A stretch of DNA of 64,000 bases from Hofstenia miamia (lineage: Eukaryota; Xenacoelomorpha; Acoela). Shown in pieces: positions 1-10,744 of this stretch. Position 1 is the first letter of the stretch, and each line of letters starts with the position of its first letter. The DNA lies in contig SCFE01000003.1 in the NCBI GenBank assembly GCA_004352715.1, positions 126,179 through 190,178 on the forward strand. Reading direction: 5' to 3'. The position numbers and the translations under genes are program-made. The notes below the pieces were generated by a model. It saw only the letters and a program-made list of their open reading frames with translations. It searched no databases and was not told the DNA's origin.

Positions 1-239
1 TTGAAGCATTTAGTGCCCATCTTAATTGGATATCAAGTTTCCTAAAATTCTTTGCCCATTTACATCAGCTTAAAACAGCACAAAGTGGGAGTTATCAAAA
101 ATGTTCTTTGCTTGTAGCAGACAAAATTTACCTGTTAGGATTATTGCATCAGCCAACAATGCAAAGCTGATTAAATTTAAAGAGAATTTTTTTGTTATTT
201 GCAAAATTTAACATTTCAAGTGAATTTTTCTTATATTTC

Positions 240-350
240 AAATACCAATTAAAACATTAGGCCCAAGCCCGGCCTGGCCCAATTTGCTGTGTTGAATATC
301 CGGCTCAAGCCCAGTCCGACCCAACTTTAGGCTCAACCCAATTCTAAATC
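240..350. repeat. GC-rich CCC/GGCCC-type degenerate repeat
   Basis: A pocket of GC-rich sequence in AT-rich surroundings, with repeated CCCAAGCCC, GGCCTGGCCC and GTCCGACCC-like words. Similar runs recur at 8420-8490, 9280-9500, 10845-11150 and 38560-38590, which points to a dispersed repeat or shared transposon subterminal sequence. The family is not recognised. Confidence 0.35.
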
Positions 351-392
351 TGCTTCAAACATATTTTTACATCTTAAGTCATGATAAATTTG

Positions 393-632
393 TTACTGCT
401 TGGGAACAATGTGATGAAACGGATGGGACGATTTTATTATATGTGACCAAAGTTTAAAGCAAATATCGGACCTTAGGTTTTCAAGAGTGTTAATTTTTAA
501 TGTTATGCATGCATCGCTGTAGGTGGTATTAGGAAGGATATTGCTAAATGCTCTTTTTGGACGTATACAATTTTGAGGTATTGACATTGTGATTTGGAAA
601 TTGTGTGGGCCAAACAGGTGAGCAGGATTCAC
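393..632 (-). pseudogene. Decayed non-LTR retrotransposon, RT C-terminal end
   Basis: A 79-codon open stretch resembles the extreme C-terminus of jockey/CR1-like reverse transcriptase polyproteins. The order is I-x-x-x-x-R-A, then LPNTTYSDAC, then TLENLRSDICFKLW, and finally HPFHHIVPKQ before the stop. This matches the usual LP..SY.EAL...L.TLE.RR.E.C.KF....HP.HHL.P tail of these elements. No catalytic core is present, so it is a truncated relic. Identification rests on family pattern memory. Sequence on either side is AT-rich with no obvious rest of the element. Confidence 0.55.
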
Positions 633-1290
633 ACAGATCTAATCAATGATTTATATATGCCAAAATTTCCATATGTGGAATACCACTTCACTGCAGGAGT
701 TTGAGAAAATGTAGTCTCTTCGAGGCTTTCTTCAAGATATAATTTGTGTTATTAGTCTTTTTCATAATCCAACAGATTTTTAACTGATCGCTATCCTCAA
801 TGCGTGGATAGGCAATAAATAATGTTTGACAAAATATATTGCAATAAATACAATATAAATAATTTATTTTACGATTTTTAAAATAAAAATAATTGTTTTT
901 TGACTAGAAATTAGTGTAAAAAAGGGCAAACTTATTGGCATTGCAGAATGAATTAAAGCTAGATTACACTATCCAATAGCACAAGTCACTTTGTGGTCAA
1001 TTAACTTTGAGTGTAGTAAGCGGATTATTGTTGTGCTAAGCCATTTAACGTTTACATTTTACGTTGTGATTAAACACCATGGTAAAGTTTTTCAATAAAG
1101 AAATTGTTTCTTACTATTTCAAAAAGGTCGATTCGGATTCATGACGGTGCAAATGAGCAAAAAATTAAAATTGTTAACAATAATTTATTGTTGCAATACA
1201 ATTATTGTTTCTTGAACTTTTTAGATGCAATTATTTGCAAAATAATATTGCAATCCAATATTACACACCCCTGACTTAATGCCATCTTTT
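633..1290. other. AT-rich intergenic sequence, nothing recognised
   Basis: No ORF, repeat array or palindrome stood out. A short ORF on the minus strand at 1295-1495 is lysine-rich and coil-like but has no recognisable domain. Confidence 0.5.
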
Positions 1291-1537
1291 TTCCTCATTT
1301 TGGTAACATCAGATCCAGAAAATGTGCCTTACTACATGCTTCTTTTGTGCGAATAGTTATATCTTCTATACGTTCCTGACTTTTCTTTCCCAAACGATTT
1401 AGATTTCTTTCAACATCGCAAGTTTTCTTATTAATCGCATCAAGAGATGCATTGTAAGGTGGTTTTGCTGATCGTCCCTCACTAATAACGATCAAATTAA
1501 TATTTATAGTTTTGTTAAGATACTTTGTTTTTAAACT

Positions 1538-2345
1538 TCATTTCTTTCTAACCGCTGTAAAGGTGAATAAAGTGTTTTTGCTGTTGCAGTTGCTATTTTT
1601 GTTTTTGTTGTTGTTGTTGGTATTGTTGTTATTGGTGGTGGTGGTGGCGCATTCCTCAAAGCATTTCATGACTGATGCATCAAAAGCATCTAGAGCATCA
1701 TGAACTTGTGCATATGGGCTCCGAAGTATATTGTGGGCAAGCCTGTAGAAAATATCACATAGTCGTAACAAGGTTATAGCTACCCGAGGATCATCAAAGG
1801 TAATTCATAGAAAAGTTTCCTATCCTTACTTGTTTTCTTTGTGATAATTTTATTGCAAAATTTATCATCACCAATAGGAGCAACAAGGATTTCTAGTTTG
1901 GGATCAATAAATTTCTTCATTTACACTGGAAAGCTTGAAGCATTCAAACGAATGAGTATCTCATATTTCCTAAAATTCATTTTTACTCCTAACCAGTTTT
2001 GGCTTCATCAACAATCTTTAGATTATTTAATAGAGATTGTCTGTTTCTACAGAGCAACCATCACCAAGATGCCACATGTTGATATTAAGTCTATCCACCT
2101 TGTCCAAATGGAAGATTAAGCTGTGTAATACAAGTGAAAATGCAACGAACTAGCGAATCACCTTCTTGCACTCCACTGGCTGATAAAAATGATATGATAA
2201 AAATGCCAAATTCGAGGATGTGTTTTGTAACAGAAATTAACCCAAGAGATTAGTCCCGGAAAATTTTCTGCACATTCATCTATAACTGCTTGTCGTGAAA
2301 CTATATTGAAAGTATTTTGCATACCCACCTTGAATATTGCAAAAT
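1538..2345 (-). pseudogene. Decayed non-LTR reverse transcriptase (motif A to C-terminus)
   Basis: Read on the minus strand from about 2340 down, fragments follow the order of a non-LTR RT. They are NTFNIVSRQAVIDECAE (motif A region, where the catalytic aspartate position is lost), then SGVQEGDSL (motif B) at about 2175-2150, then EILVAPIGDDKFC, then DDPRVAITLLRLCDIF, then FDASVMKCFEEC. Several in-frame stops and at least one frameshift (between ELPL and DDPRV, near 1785) show that it is dead. The last open piece runs into a GTT/GGT microsatellite at about 1597-1648 that reads as poly-Asn/Thr. Related intact elements have GVQQGDPLGPLLF at motif B. Confidence 0.6.
1597..1648. repeat. (GTT)n/(GTG)n microsatellite
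   Basis: Imperfect trinucleotide run of GTT units followed by GGT units, inside the C-terminal part of the decayed RT. Confidence 0.8.
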
Positions 2346-3394
2346 TATCATTCGTCAGTCACATCTTATAACGATTTTTTTTGGGAAATACTATTTAATT
2401 AGTAGACCTACTAAAATACAATATTTTTTTATGCACAGTCTTCTTGAATGAAAACAAGAATTAATTCTTATTTAGAAAATTACACATCACAACACTGGTC
2501 AAAATGATGAAAAATTAAAAAAACTGATAAAAAATATTACCTAAAGAGAAGAATTAACTACCAAATGCAAATAAATAGAAGCTAACACAAGTCAACCATT
2601 GAAACAAAAATCACGCAAATTGGACCATATTCCATTTGTAAAGTAATGAGCAGTTTCTGAAATTGTGCTAATTATTGTTTGGATTAAAAAGACAACACAT
2701 GAAAAATGTTGTAACAAAGTAAAACTAGCTTTTTCAGGATTTTCTAAATACTTCATTCTTTAAAATCCATCCAATAATTAGGGACTTATTGATGATTATT
2801 TTTTAGTCCAATCATAAAAAATCACCCTTTACTTACAAATTCATAAACCAAAATTTGCAAAATCAAATTTCCATTTTCTCCTTGACCTCTCTAAATAATA
2901 ACAGCATTAGCAAAATTTCATGATTCATAAATGCGAAACTTTCTTTTGGAAACCCCAAAATTTTATTAAATTTTCTTAACAATCATATTTATAAAGCTAG
3001 TATAATTAACAAGCATGACCAAATATTTGACAATGTAGTCACTACCCAGTAATTGCACCTCTGTTTAAATTAGGTGAAAGAAATGCAAATCCATTAAACA
3101 TACATTCATGAATTCTTAACGTTTGACGATTTAGATATACTTTGCTAACAATTTTATCGAAATATCTATTTCCATATTTTTAAAAAAAACGATTATCGAC
3201 TAAAATATTGAACAAGACTGAACACAACGTGTATTCCAATGCAATTACGCGTTTTAAGAATACAGCGACAATTCAGTGATTTCATGTGAACATACATAAC
3301 ATGACTGCATTAAGCAAAAATTTGAGTCATTCTCTTTAATACGGTTATTTTGATTGTGAAACATTTTCATCCTCTACCTTATAAAATATATGAT
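2346..3394. other. AT-rich intergenic sequence, nothing recognised
   Basis: No coding potential or repeat structure identified on either strand in this kilobase. Confidence 0.5.
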
Positions 3395-3515
3395 GGCATG
3401 GCCTATATTATAGGCCGTCTTGTTTGGGCCGGTAAGTTTATATCGATCTTTCTTAGAAATTTTAAAATTGCAGTAGGCCGGTAATTGCCGGCTCAACCGG
3501 CTGATAGCCGGTTCT
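3395..3515. repeat. Cluster of short palindromes with CCGG cores
   Basis: Three near-perfect inverted repeats lie within 115 bp. One is 8-bp GGCCTATA arms around a single T (3400-3416). The second is CCGGTAATTGCCGG (3478-3491). The third is ACCGGCT and AGCCGGT arms separated by GAT (3496-3512). The region is GC-rich against AT-rich flanks. A nearly identical core occurs at 60949-60962. This looks like transposon terminal or subterminal sequence, but no full element could be delimited. Confidence 0.5.
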
Positions 3516-3631
3516 ATTTCTGGTCTAACCAACGCCATTGCAGTAACTATACGTGCTTATTTTATTACTAATCAACTTTTTTTTACATATTCGAGCAATT
3601 CACAATTTTTAAATCAATGTTCATGAACAGG

Positions 3632-4366
3632 TTAATCATCTTTGATTTGAAAACTGCATGCACGTTTTACCTCTTTATAATAATTGCAGCCTTTCGTTTT
3701 GCTACCTTTTTTGAGTGTTTTATAACAATATTTGATTTTCTTTCCGTTTTTCACGATGTGACACTTATCGCAGTGAGCATCTTTCCAAGTGTATTTACAG
3801 GCTTTAACATTGTTATGTTTCTGTTGAGGCGCATCATTTTCTTGATTAGGTGCTTGTTTTTCTGCACTGATATCACAGTTTTTCCTTATGACTCTTGTTA
3901 AGGGACATGTAATTAGAGACTTCTCAAGAACTAGTTGACCTTCTTTGGACATAAATCTATTATTTTTGTATAAGCTGCATTTGCTCCAGTCAGTATAAAC
4001 ATATTTACATAAAATTGTCCCAAGTAGGGAAATACTTGGATCGGTATAGGCTACCATTTTTGAAGTATTTCCTTCACAGTCTATCATGCATTTTGTAACT
4101 TTACGGAATATTTGACAGTATTTGCCCCTTCTTGAAGACTCCCTTGTACCAGCCCCACACCCATATTTTGAGTTTTCTCTATAAAGCTTACATTCTGCAT
4201 GAGACCATTCGCTACACCAAGGTTCATAAAACTCATCATTGACTTTATTTACTTTTATGCTGCCCGGGTATTCAATTCGTTCGATTTCGATTGTGTTGAC
4301 TTGTAGAATATAAAAACACGTAATGTAACTATGAAATAGATTCATAACGAAATGGAGGCAAAACAT
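3632..4366 (-). CDS. Pleiotrophin/midkine-like secreted heparin-binding protein
   Basis: A 244-residue ORF, lysine- and cysteine-rich. Three cysteine modules are visible. The first, at residues 51-97, has the midkine N-domain pattern C-S-E-W...C...CGAGTRE...C...C-M-I-D-C. The second, at about 120-164, begins CKYVYTDWSKC. The third, at about 190-238, begins CKYTWKDAHC and ends KEVKRAC. The CKY.....W..C openings and basic tail match the pleiotrophin/midkine C-domain, here duplicated. Family members are secreted and bind heparan sulfate and other glycosaminoglycans. Residues 8-25 are hydrophobic and could be a signal peptide, with the start at M1 or M8. A possible acceptor (ATTCTACAAG, about 4300 on the minus strand) means the true N-terminus could lie on an upstream exon. 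Degenerate TSP1 repeats are the main alternative. Confidence 0.6.
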   Translation of the reverse strand: MFCLHFVMNLFHSYITCFYILQVNTIEIERIEYPGSIKVNKVNDEFYEPWCSEWSHAECKLYRENSKYGCGAGTRESSRRGKYCQIFRKVTKCMIDCEGNTSKMVAYTDPSISLLGTILCKYVYTDWSKCSLYKNNRFMSKEGQLVLEKSLITCPLTRVIRKNCDISAEKQAPNQENDAPQQKHNNVKACKYTWKDAHCDKCHIVKNGKKIKYCYKTLKKGSKTKGCNYYKEVKRACSFQIKDD

Positions 4367-4731
4367 AAAATTCGAACAGCTACATAAAAATATTTGTATG
4401 ATTTTACATTAAGGAAGTTATTCTACTACGAATTTTAAGTTAATCTCTATTTCTTATTGATTGACCTTTATTTGATTAACTCATTAGAGATGGAGGCTTA
4501 AAAATTCATAATTGCCAACTTTTTCGAAATTTATTTATCTAGCCTATATTTGCTTGTAATTGTACACAATACATGTGACTAAATACAATTATGTAACACA
4601 TACGTATTAAAAATATTTACAATCTACAAACTAGACTGCAACTATTACAAGAATAAAAATAATAAAAACAGTTAAGACACACATTTACAAATAAAAATTC
4701 GAATGGTATCGTTTGTTTAATAAGTTTTGTT

Positions 4732-5400
4732 TTAGAAGTTTTTTAATTTAATTAGAGATTCAGCAGTTCTTATATCCGTGGGGAAGCTGTTCCATTTGGA
4801 GATTGTAGATACGCTATAAGAATGTTCGCACAATGAATACTTAGTTTGATGTTTTAATATACATTTATTTGTTCTAACATTTATGGTAAATTTGCTGTTT
4901 TCTAGATTTTGCGTGCTTTGAATGTTGATTTGTTTGTATAAATTTATTAAGCTTAGAAGTTGCATGCAATACTATGGTGCTAATATTTTGTAATGTTTCA
5001 AGTTATATTTGGTTTGTTGACGCTTGCTTCTAAACATTATTGCTATTAACCTGTTGAAAACTTTATCTATTCGCTCTTGCTGTGATAGTAGTATACCATT
5101 CAATAACATGCAAGCATAACTGAATTGGCTGGTTATACATCATTTATTATCTCTTTGCTTTGAATTTTCTGGATGATTGATCTTACTTCTCCTAAATAAT
5201 GAATTCCGGCTGCCATTCTCCTGATCTTGGTATTTACAAATTACTTAGACTGAAGACCTTTATCTAGCTCCACGCCAAGATACGTAATGCTACTGCTCTG
5301 TTTGATTGGTGAACTTATTCCTGCAAGATTGAGCTCGATATTTTTAGAGACATTTCTTAAATTTGAATATTGACGTATTCAAACGTGTGAACAATTACTA
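4732..5400 (-). pseudogene. Decayed jockey/CR1-like non-LTR RT C-terminus
   Basis: Minus-strand reading from about 5345 gives SSSITYLGVELDKGL, matching the YLGV.LD..L block after the RT domain. It continues through VRSIIQKIQ and ends at 4965-4732 with the thumb/tail pattern NKCILKHQ...SYSVSTISKWNSFPTDIRTAESLIKLKNF. That tail matches the usual SF..A...WN.LP..IR....S...FK ending. Stops interrupt the frame between about 5250 and 4965. No RT catalytic motif was found upstream, so the copy is 5'-truncated. Confidence 0.6.
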
Positions 5401-7660
5401 CTTTTTTCGGCAGACATACTATCAATTTTTTTGGGAATATAAAATAGCAAACAACTTTATTTAGCATTTTACTTAAATACATTCATAATATACGAAGCAT
5501 ATGAGAGAAAGGTTAGTTATCTTGACATTTACTCAAGCCTTTAGTTTTGACTTTATAGTACTTTCAAAGTCAAAATGTATGATTCATATAGCGTAAATGG
5601 CAACAGTAGCATTTTTAAATATCATAATCGGTATTTGCAAAATAATTTTGGGCTCAAGCTTCGAAAGTATTTGCAGAATTCTGGTATTTAAAAATGTGAT
5701 GGGATTCAAACCATTTTTATAAGAAGCCTCAAAAGAACGCTAGCCTCAGTTGTTAGGTTGACAAAGGCGTAGAACATTGCTACACGAAAGAAAATGTGAC
5801 GCCTAAAACTAAGCACTAGTATAAAATAAAATAAGAGAAATACATTTAAGACAAACTTTGAAAATAGGTCCAAGTAGACCCCATCTACATACTTATTTTT
5901 TCCAATTATAGAGTAGGCCTTAGCTATAATTTTAAATTTCAATTCGATCAAGTTTAAATATTATGAATTTGAATAATAGGCAGAAATTTTGCAAATCAGT
6001 AAATTTTGCTATGTATTTTGAAATAACTGCAAATCCTACCCCCTCGTCTCAATACAATATGTGATACACTTTTGTAAGACTAAGAATTTTACCACAACAC
6101 CTCTATTGCCCCCTCGAAAAGCTCAAACGCAAATCCAGAAGATTTTCCAATGTTGATACTAATCCTCAATGACCAACAAAACACAGCAAAGCGGCAGACA
6201 CAAAGGAAGGAAGCTGATAACTTTCATTGGACGTTATGTCGATTTTCCTTGGAACAACACATTTGGAATGAAGGTTTTCGCGAATACTAAGCAGAAGTCG
6301 ATTCAGACACATCTCTACTAACTTCTTGGGATTCAATAGTAAACATGCAGCAAATCTGGAAGAGACTGCCACATTGTTGGTGAAAACTTTTTTGCATCTC
6401 TCTCACTGGCGCAAAATTATCCAAACAGAAGAATATTCTACATCAAACCTTAGAAAAATCGAAGAAATGTTTTCAAGGCAATATTGAGCATTAAAGAGTT
6501 TCTCTGCACTGATTTATTGCAGAAATCCAGCGTTATGAGCATAATTTCTCAGTGCAAGAATCATAGATAACTCTAGAATAGTTGTTTTTGAAGGGAAGCA
6601 AAAGCCAATGTTTATTGAGTTTTGCCACAACAGGAAATATGTCATGGTGTTGATGTTGTTAACAAATTATTGGTTAGTACTAAACAAAGGGTTCAACAAG
6701 ACGCTTGCACTAATGCTTGTCTTAAAATATGCACTGGCTGGCAAGAAATTTGCAATGCAATTTCATCTTCAATGTCACAAATCAGGTCACTAATATGGAA
6801 ATTAATCTTCAACCTGCTAGATCTCAACAACAATATGGTATATTTCCTCTTCCTAAACTAATATAGAAGAAAAATCTATATTTAGAAAGTGTGAAAACAA
6901 TAAGTAAAGATACTGGTAACAATTTTAAAAACAAACTAAAATAAAGCACAACAAAGAATATTTTCAAATAGTAATGGTAAAAATTAACTTTGGCAATGAG
7001 GATGTTAGCTTCTATTAATAGAGTAATCAGGATCATAGAATTTATAACATCTCAATTATATTATTTGCGCAAAAGGATTTTTTAATATCATTTTCTAGCA
7101 TATACATGTATATTTGCTAGATGTGTTTTTATAAAATACTTGCATATCATTATAGCTTCATTACACCTAATTATATGCGTTCTTTTGTTTTGTATATAGA
7201 TTAAGGTTGAAGCAAAAAAGTAATAATTTGTTATTTGGAGAAATTATTGCTAATTATTTTGAAGGCATTCATATAGATATGACATTGTGTAATTCCGAAG
7301 TATTTAAAGGACTCAACTTGCTTTAAATGAGCTCCGCTGAAATTCATTTATAGCAACATTGCACAAATTTCATGCAGTTATATAGGCATTGTGATTTTTC
7401 ATTATTTGAGAATTGATCTACTTTCCACAGCTATAACTGTCCTAAGTCTTGGTTCAAGCCCTTTATAAATATCTTAAATTTCGAATTATCGATTGACGGA
7501 TATAATTGTCATTTCCAAACCAAGTTTTGAGAAGCAATGCAACTAGTGTTCTGTGGCCATAGCCCCAGCTAAGAATCATTTCTGAACATTATGATGCACA
7601 ATATATTTTCCATGATTGCTTATGTATTTTTATTTTTTAATCTTAAAACAGTTTCCTAAA
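5401..7660. other. AT-rich intergenic with unassigned short ORFs
   Basis: Two short ORFs were inspected. One on - at 6166-6372 contains RFAACLLLNPKKLVEMCLNR. Overlapping ORFs on + lie at 6608-6861, one of them cysteine-containing. Neither shows a recognised domain or clear splice context. I see no other structure. Confidence 0.4.
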
Positions 7661-7664
7661 TTGT

Positions 7665-7919
7665 TTGAACTATGAGCATGTTTCAATCGTTCTATTGAAA
7701 ATTGCAGTATTTCACTTAGTGGTAGTAAAAAGCGCCGACGACGGGAAAAAAATCACTGTTAGTGGCCGGCTACAACTAAAGCATGACGGTCAACAGCAGA
7801 CTACGGCCAAAGGCTGGCTATTTTGCACGGCCGCCTATGACCAAGAAAATTGTATTGGCCACAGAACAGTAAATGCAACTAGACCAGCACAAGACAACCA
7901 TTACCTGCTGTGTTTATGA
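7665..7919 (+). CDS. Orphan small ORF with possible signal peptide
   Basis: An 84-codon ORF. Residues 6-20 are hydrophobic (SIVLLKIAVFHLVVV) and followed by a polar, more GC-rich body with three cysteines, so a small secreted product is possible. No domain is recognised. A second ORF in the +1 frame (7873-7977) overlaps its end and reads TTITCCVYEEQIAQLNNRIN, a coiled-coil-like stretch. A single frameshift near 7870 could therefore join the two as one decayed exon. It may be an isolated exon or a pseudogene. Confidence 0.25.
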   Translation: MNYEHVSIVLLKIAVFHLVVVKSADDGKKITVSGRLQLKHDGQQQTTAKGWLFCTAAYDQENCIGHRTVNATRPAQDNHYLLCL

Positions 7920-7979
7920 AGAACAAATTGCTCAACTGAACAATAGAATTAACTCTATAAAAGGAAATAGTACTTAGAA

Positions 7980-9250
7980 TCTTCTCGAATTAAATTTCCC
8001 CATGTACTGCTTTGCTCATTTTCAAATTTTTATTTATAATATATTTTTCAATACGTGTCGTATAATTCTAGACTGATATTGACACATACATCGGTTATAA
8101 GGATATCAAAATTTCAACGGTTCTAGTGTTAATGCATTTATTTATTGGTTAAAAACGAGCTTACTTGCATATTCTTAATGCAATCATGTGTTATGATTCC
8201 TTGATTACAAATTAAATGTTTTTGCTTGTTTCTAACTACGAACATCGATAAGTTTTAAGTAACTAATCAAGACGGTGCCTATCATATTAAAAACCCTGTA
8301 GGTCCCTTAAACCCGTTGTAAACCTGATGTGCGATCAATTGATTGGTTCACTTCGAGTGATACACTCTGTTCATTATAAACAATTAGCATGTAGAATTTG
8401 AAGCATAGTTATAATAGGGCTTAAGATTGTAAACCCCTACTGAGCCAAACCCAAGAATCTCAACCCAACACGACCTCAACCTAATTTTTGGAATTTCCTT
8501 ACAAAACTGTATTAACAAACTTAGTATTAATCAGCATGGCTGCGCTTCTAGTATTAAAAAGACACACCGCTTTTCCATCTTTACAAAAAGTTTTCTCCAA
8601 GGCTATTAAGAAATTTGTAATTTGTGAGACGTGTACATGTGTATTGGGTGACATGCTTTTCTGTTTCTCTTTGAAAATTTCGAAAAAGATTGAAGTTCTC
8701 TCCATACCTAACATCATTGTAGTGATACTGTTTCGAGCTCATGGAAGCAACAAGAACTTTAACTGTTTTTTGATAAGTGCACTGATCTCCCAAACCTATT
8801 GAGTCTTGACGTATGCAAAGTTAGAGGGACTCTCCTCTATTACGTGATGCTCTCACATTGTTCAATTTTTTTTATGTTTTACAGATATAAGTACTCAATT
8901 TTTTTCAAAAGAGCAATTGAAAATTTTAAAAATCCTTGGAGTACTTAAGGCTAGAAAAAATTAAAAGCTTTGTGTTAATAGTAACAAATTCGATTTGCAA
9001 AATAAAGCAATTCAATGGCCTCAGGTGCTTCTTTTGATGATCGTGATCACATGTCGTCGATTCTCAGTTCACATGAAGAACCATCACGTTTTGGTTGGCC
9101 CCTTGACACTAACTCTGAAAGAATGAATAACTTTGATAGAATAGCGAATCTCACAATATAACTTTATAGAAGAGTTTTTTTTAATTTCACTGCTATAATT
9201 CATTTTAAGCCGTATCGAACAACGAGAAATCCGTACAGACATGGGTTTTT
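7980..9250. other. AT-rich intergenic; overlapping ORFs with no clear product
   Basis: ORFs on both strands at 8488-8802 overlap and shadow each other; none resembles a known family. A short CCC-rich stretch at 8430-8485 belongs with the dispersed GC-rich repeat. Otherwise nothing is seen. Confidence 0.4.
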
Positions 9251-9254
9251 ATAC

Positions 9255-9500
9255 TAAGGGCACAGTTCGGCATGCGGGATTGAATATTTCAGCAAGACCG
9301 AATTCGACCCGATACAACCCAAGCTTTACTCGACCCGTTTACAGCTATGGTTTGGATATGAACTGATCATCAAGCGCACAATAATCTTCAATTTAAGTCC
9401 ATTGTCCAGCGGATACATCGAGCAAATATTGCAGATCAGATCTGGAAACTGGTCGACCCGTAGGTCGGATCGGGTTGGATCAACAAATAGCGGGGTTGGA
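9255..9500. repeat. Dispersed CGACCC/GGGTCGG-word repeat
   Basis: Contains GACCGAATTCGACCCG, TACTCGACCCG, TCGACCCG and GGTCGGATCGGGTTGG. The first half runs in the CCC sense and the last part in the GGG sense, so the block has inverted symmetry, as transposon ends would. Confidence 0.4.
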
Positions 9501-9954
9501 TTGTGTTAAAAATTACCTGGAAATTTCCCTTGTCTGGTTAATAAATCCTCTTGGCGTGTCAGGCCAAGAGTCAAGATTGAGGATGTACATTCATTGACAT
9601 TCAACGCATATATTTTAGATTAAATGATCAAATCCTACTTGAACTTATTTCAATTGAATTAGCTTCATTTATATACAATATGGTACAAAACCATAAGAAA
9701 TAGACCTTTTTTAAATATTATAACCAGGTTTACGTTAGGTCTTCCATTCCTTTCGCCACGTCGGGCAGGATCAATCAGAGTTGACTGTTTCCAGGCTTGA
9801 TGCAGATTGTAATGTTCTACAAAACAATCTCAAAGATTTATCAAATTCTTAAATTGCCACTCTAGTTTATAATGAAAAAATTGAAGTTGTAAAATTTAAA
9901 AGGTGAACCAATAAAAATTTTGTATGTCATGCCAGAAATTAACTATAATTTTTC

Positions 9955-10034
9955 TTAAGGTGTGTTCCCACTATCGACTTTTATCATCTGTCAAGAAATC
10001 GGTGATAAAAGTCGATAGTGGGAACACACCTTTA
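9955..10034. mobile_element. 74-bp perfect hairpin MITE flanked by TTA
   Basis: Two perfect 29-bp inverted arms (9958-9986 and 10003-10031) start AGGTGTGTTCCC and end in its complement. They are separated by a 16-nt loop. The unit is flanked on both sides by TTA (9955-9957 and 10032-10034). A 3-bp TWA target duplication is typical of PIF/Harbinger elements, so a minimal Harbinger-type MITE is likely. No mismatches were seen between the arms, which implies recent origin or gene conversion. Confidence 0.65.
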
Positions 10035-10387
10035 GCTTCATAGTTGCAATCGGTTAGATCTTCACACAGACCCAAATCTCCGAACTCGATTTGTTGAAAT
10101 ATTATTTCTAAATTATGACAAAATTATATTCAGTTGGCTTTAAAAAATTGAAAGTTTTACATTAAAAGGAAAAAAATGAAAATGTGTTTCTATTATTAAT
10201 TATGCTTCACTTAAACAATAATATTCTCATTAAAAACCTGAAATATCTTTTTCATTTTTGAAGTGAATTTAATACAAACTTGAAGGATGAAAGGTACCTA
10301 AATTAAGTTATTCAATTATACACACGTTTTGTTTTTTTGGTTGCCGATTTAATTGGTTTCATTTAAAATTCGTGAAAAAATAGTCAT

Positions 10388-10392
10388 CCAAT
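10388..10392 (+). promoter_or_regulatory. CCAAT box upstream of GPCR A
   Basis: CCAATCAG lies about 44 nt before the first ATG of the receptor. CCAAT words also precede the paralogues B and C. The distance to the ATG is short for a CCAAT box, so its function is inferred only. Confidence 0.3.
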
Positions 10393-10435
10393 CAGAAAAT
10401 AGCTATCACATTGCAAAATATTTAACAATGAAGAA

Positions 10436-10744
10436 ATGGTTTTATTTTCAAACATGAATTTGACTTTGAATCAGGAAATCGTCTTCTATACGAATTGTTT
10501 TATTGGGATTTTTGGTTTTTTTTCTAATGCTTTTATTGTAATAGTTTTATCAAGTGAACGTAGTTTAAAAAGCAATCATTACATATTTTTAAAGAACTTA
10601 GCAGTCAGTGATTGTTTGGTATCCATCCTTCTAGTTTTAAACACTTCAGTTTCGTCACTAAGCACCTATACTGGCACAGTACCAACAAATTATTGGTCCG
10701 CACGACTTATTTGTTCTTTGAAAGCGCAAAGTCCATTGTATGCT
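10436..10744 (+). CDS. GPCR A exon 1 (N-terminus to start of TM3)
   Basis: 103 codons; ends ...SPLYA at a GTGAGT donor, phase 0. Covers TM1, TM2 and the conserved Cys before TM3. Reading on past the donor loses similarity to the paralogues. Confidence 0.8.
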
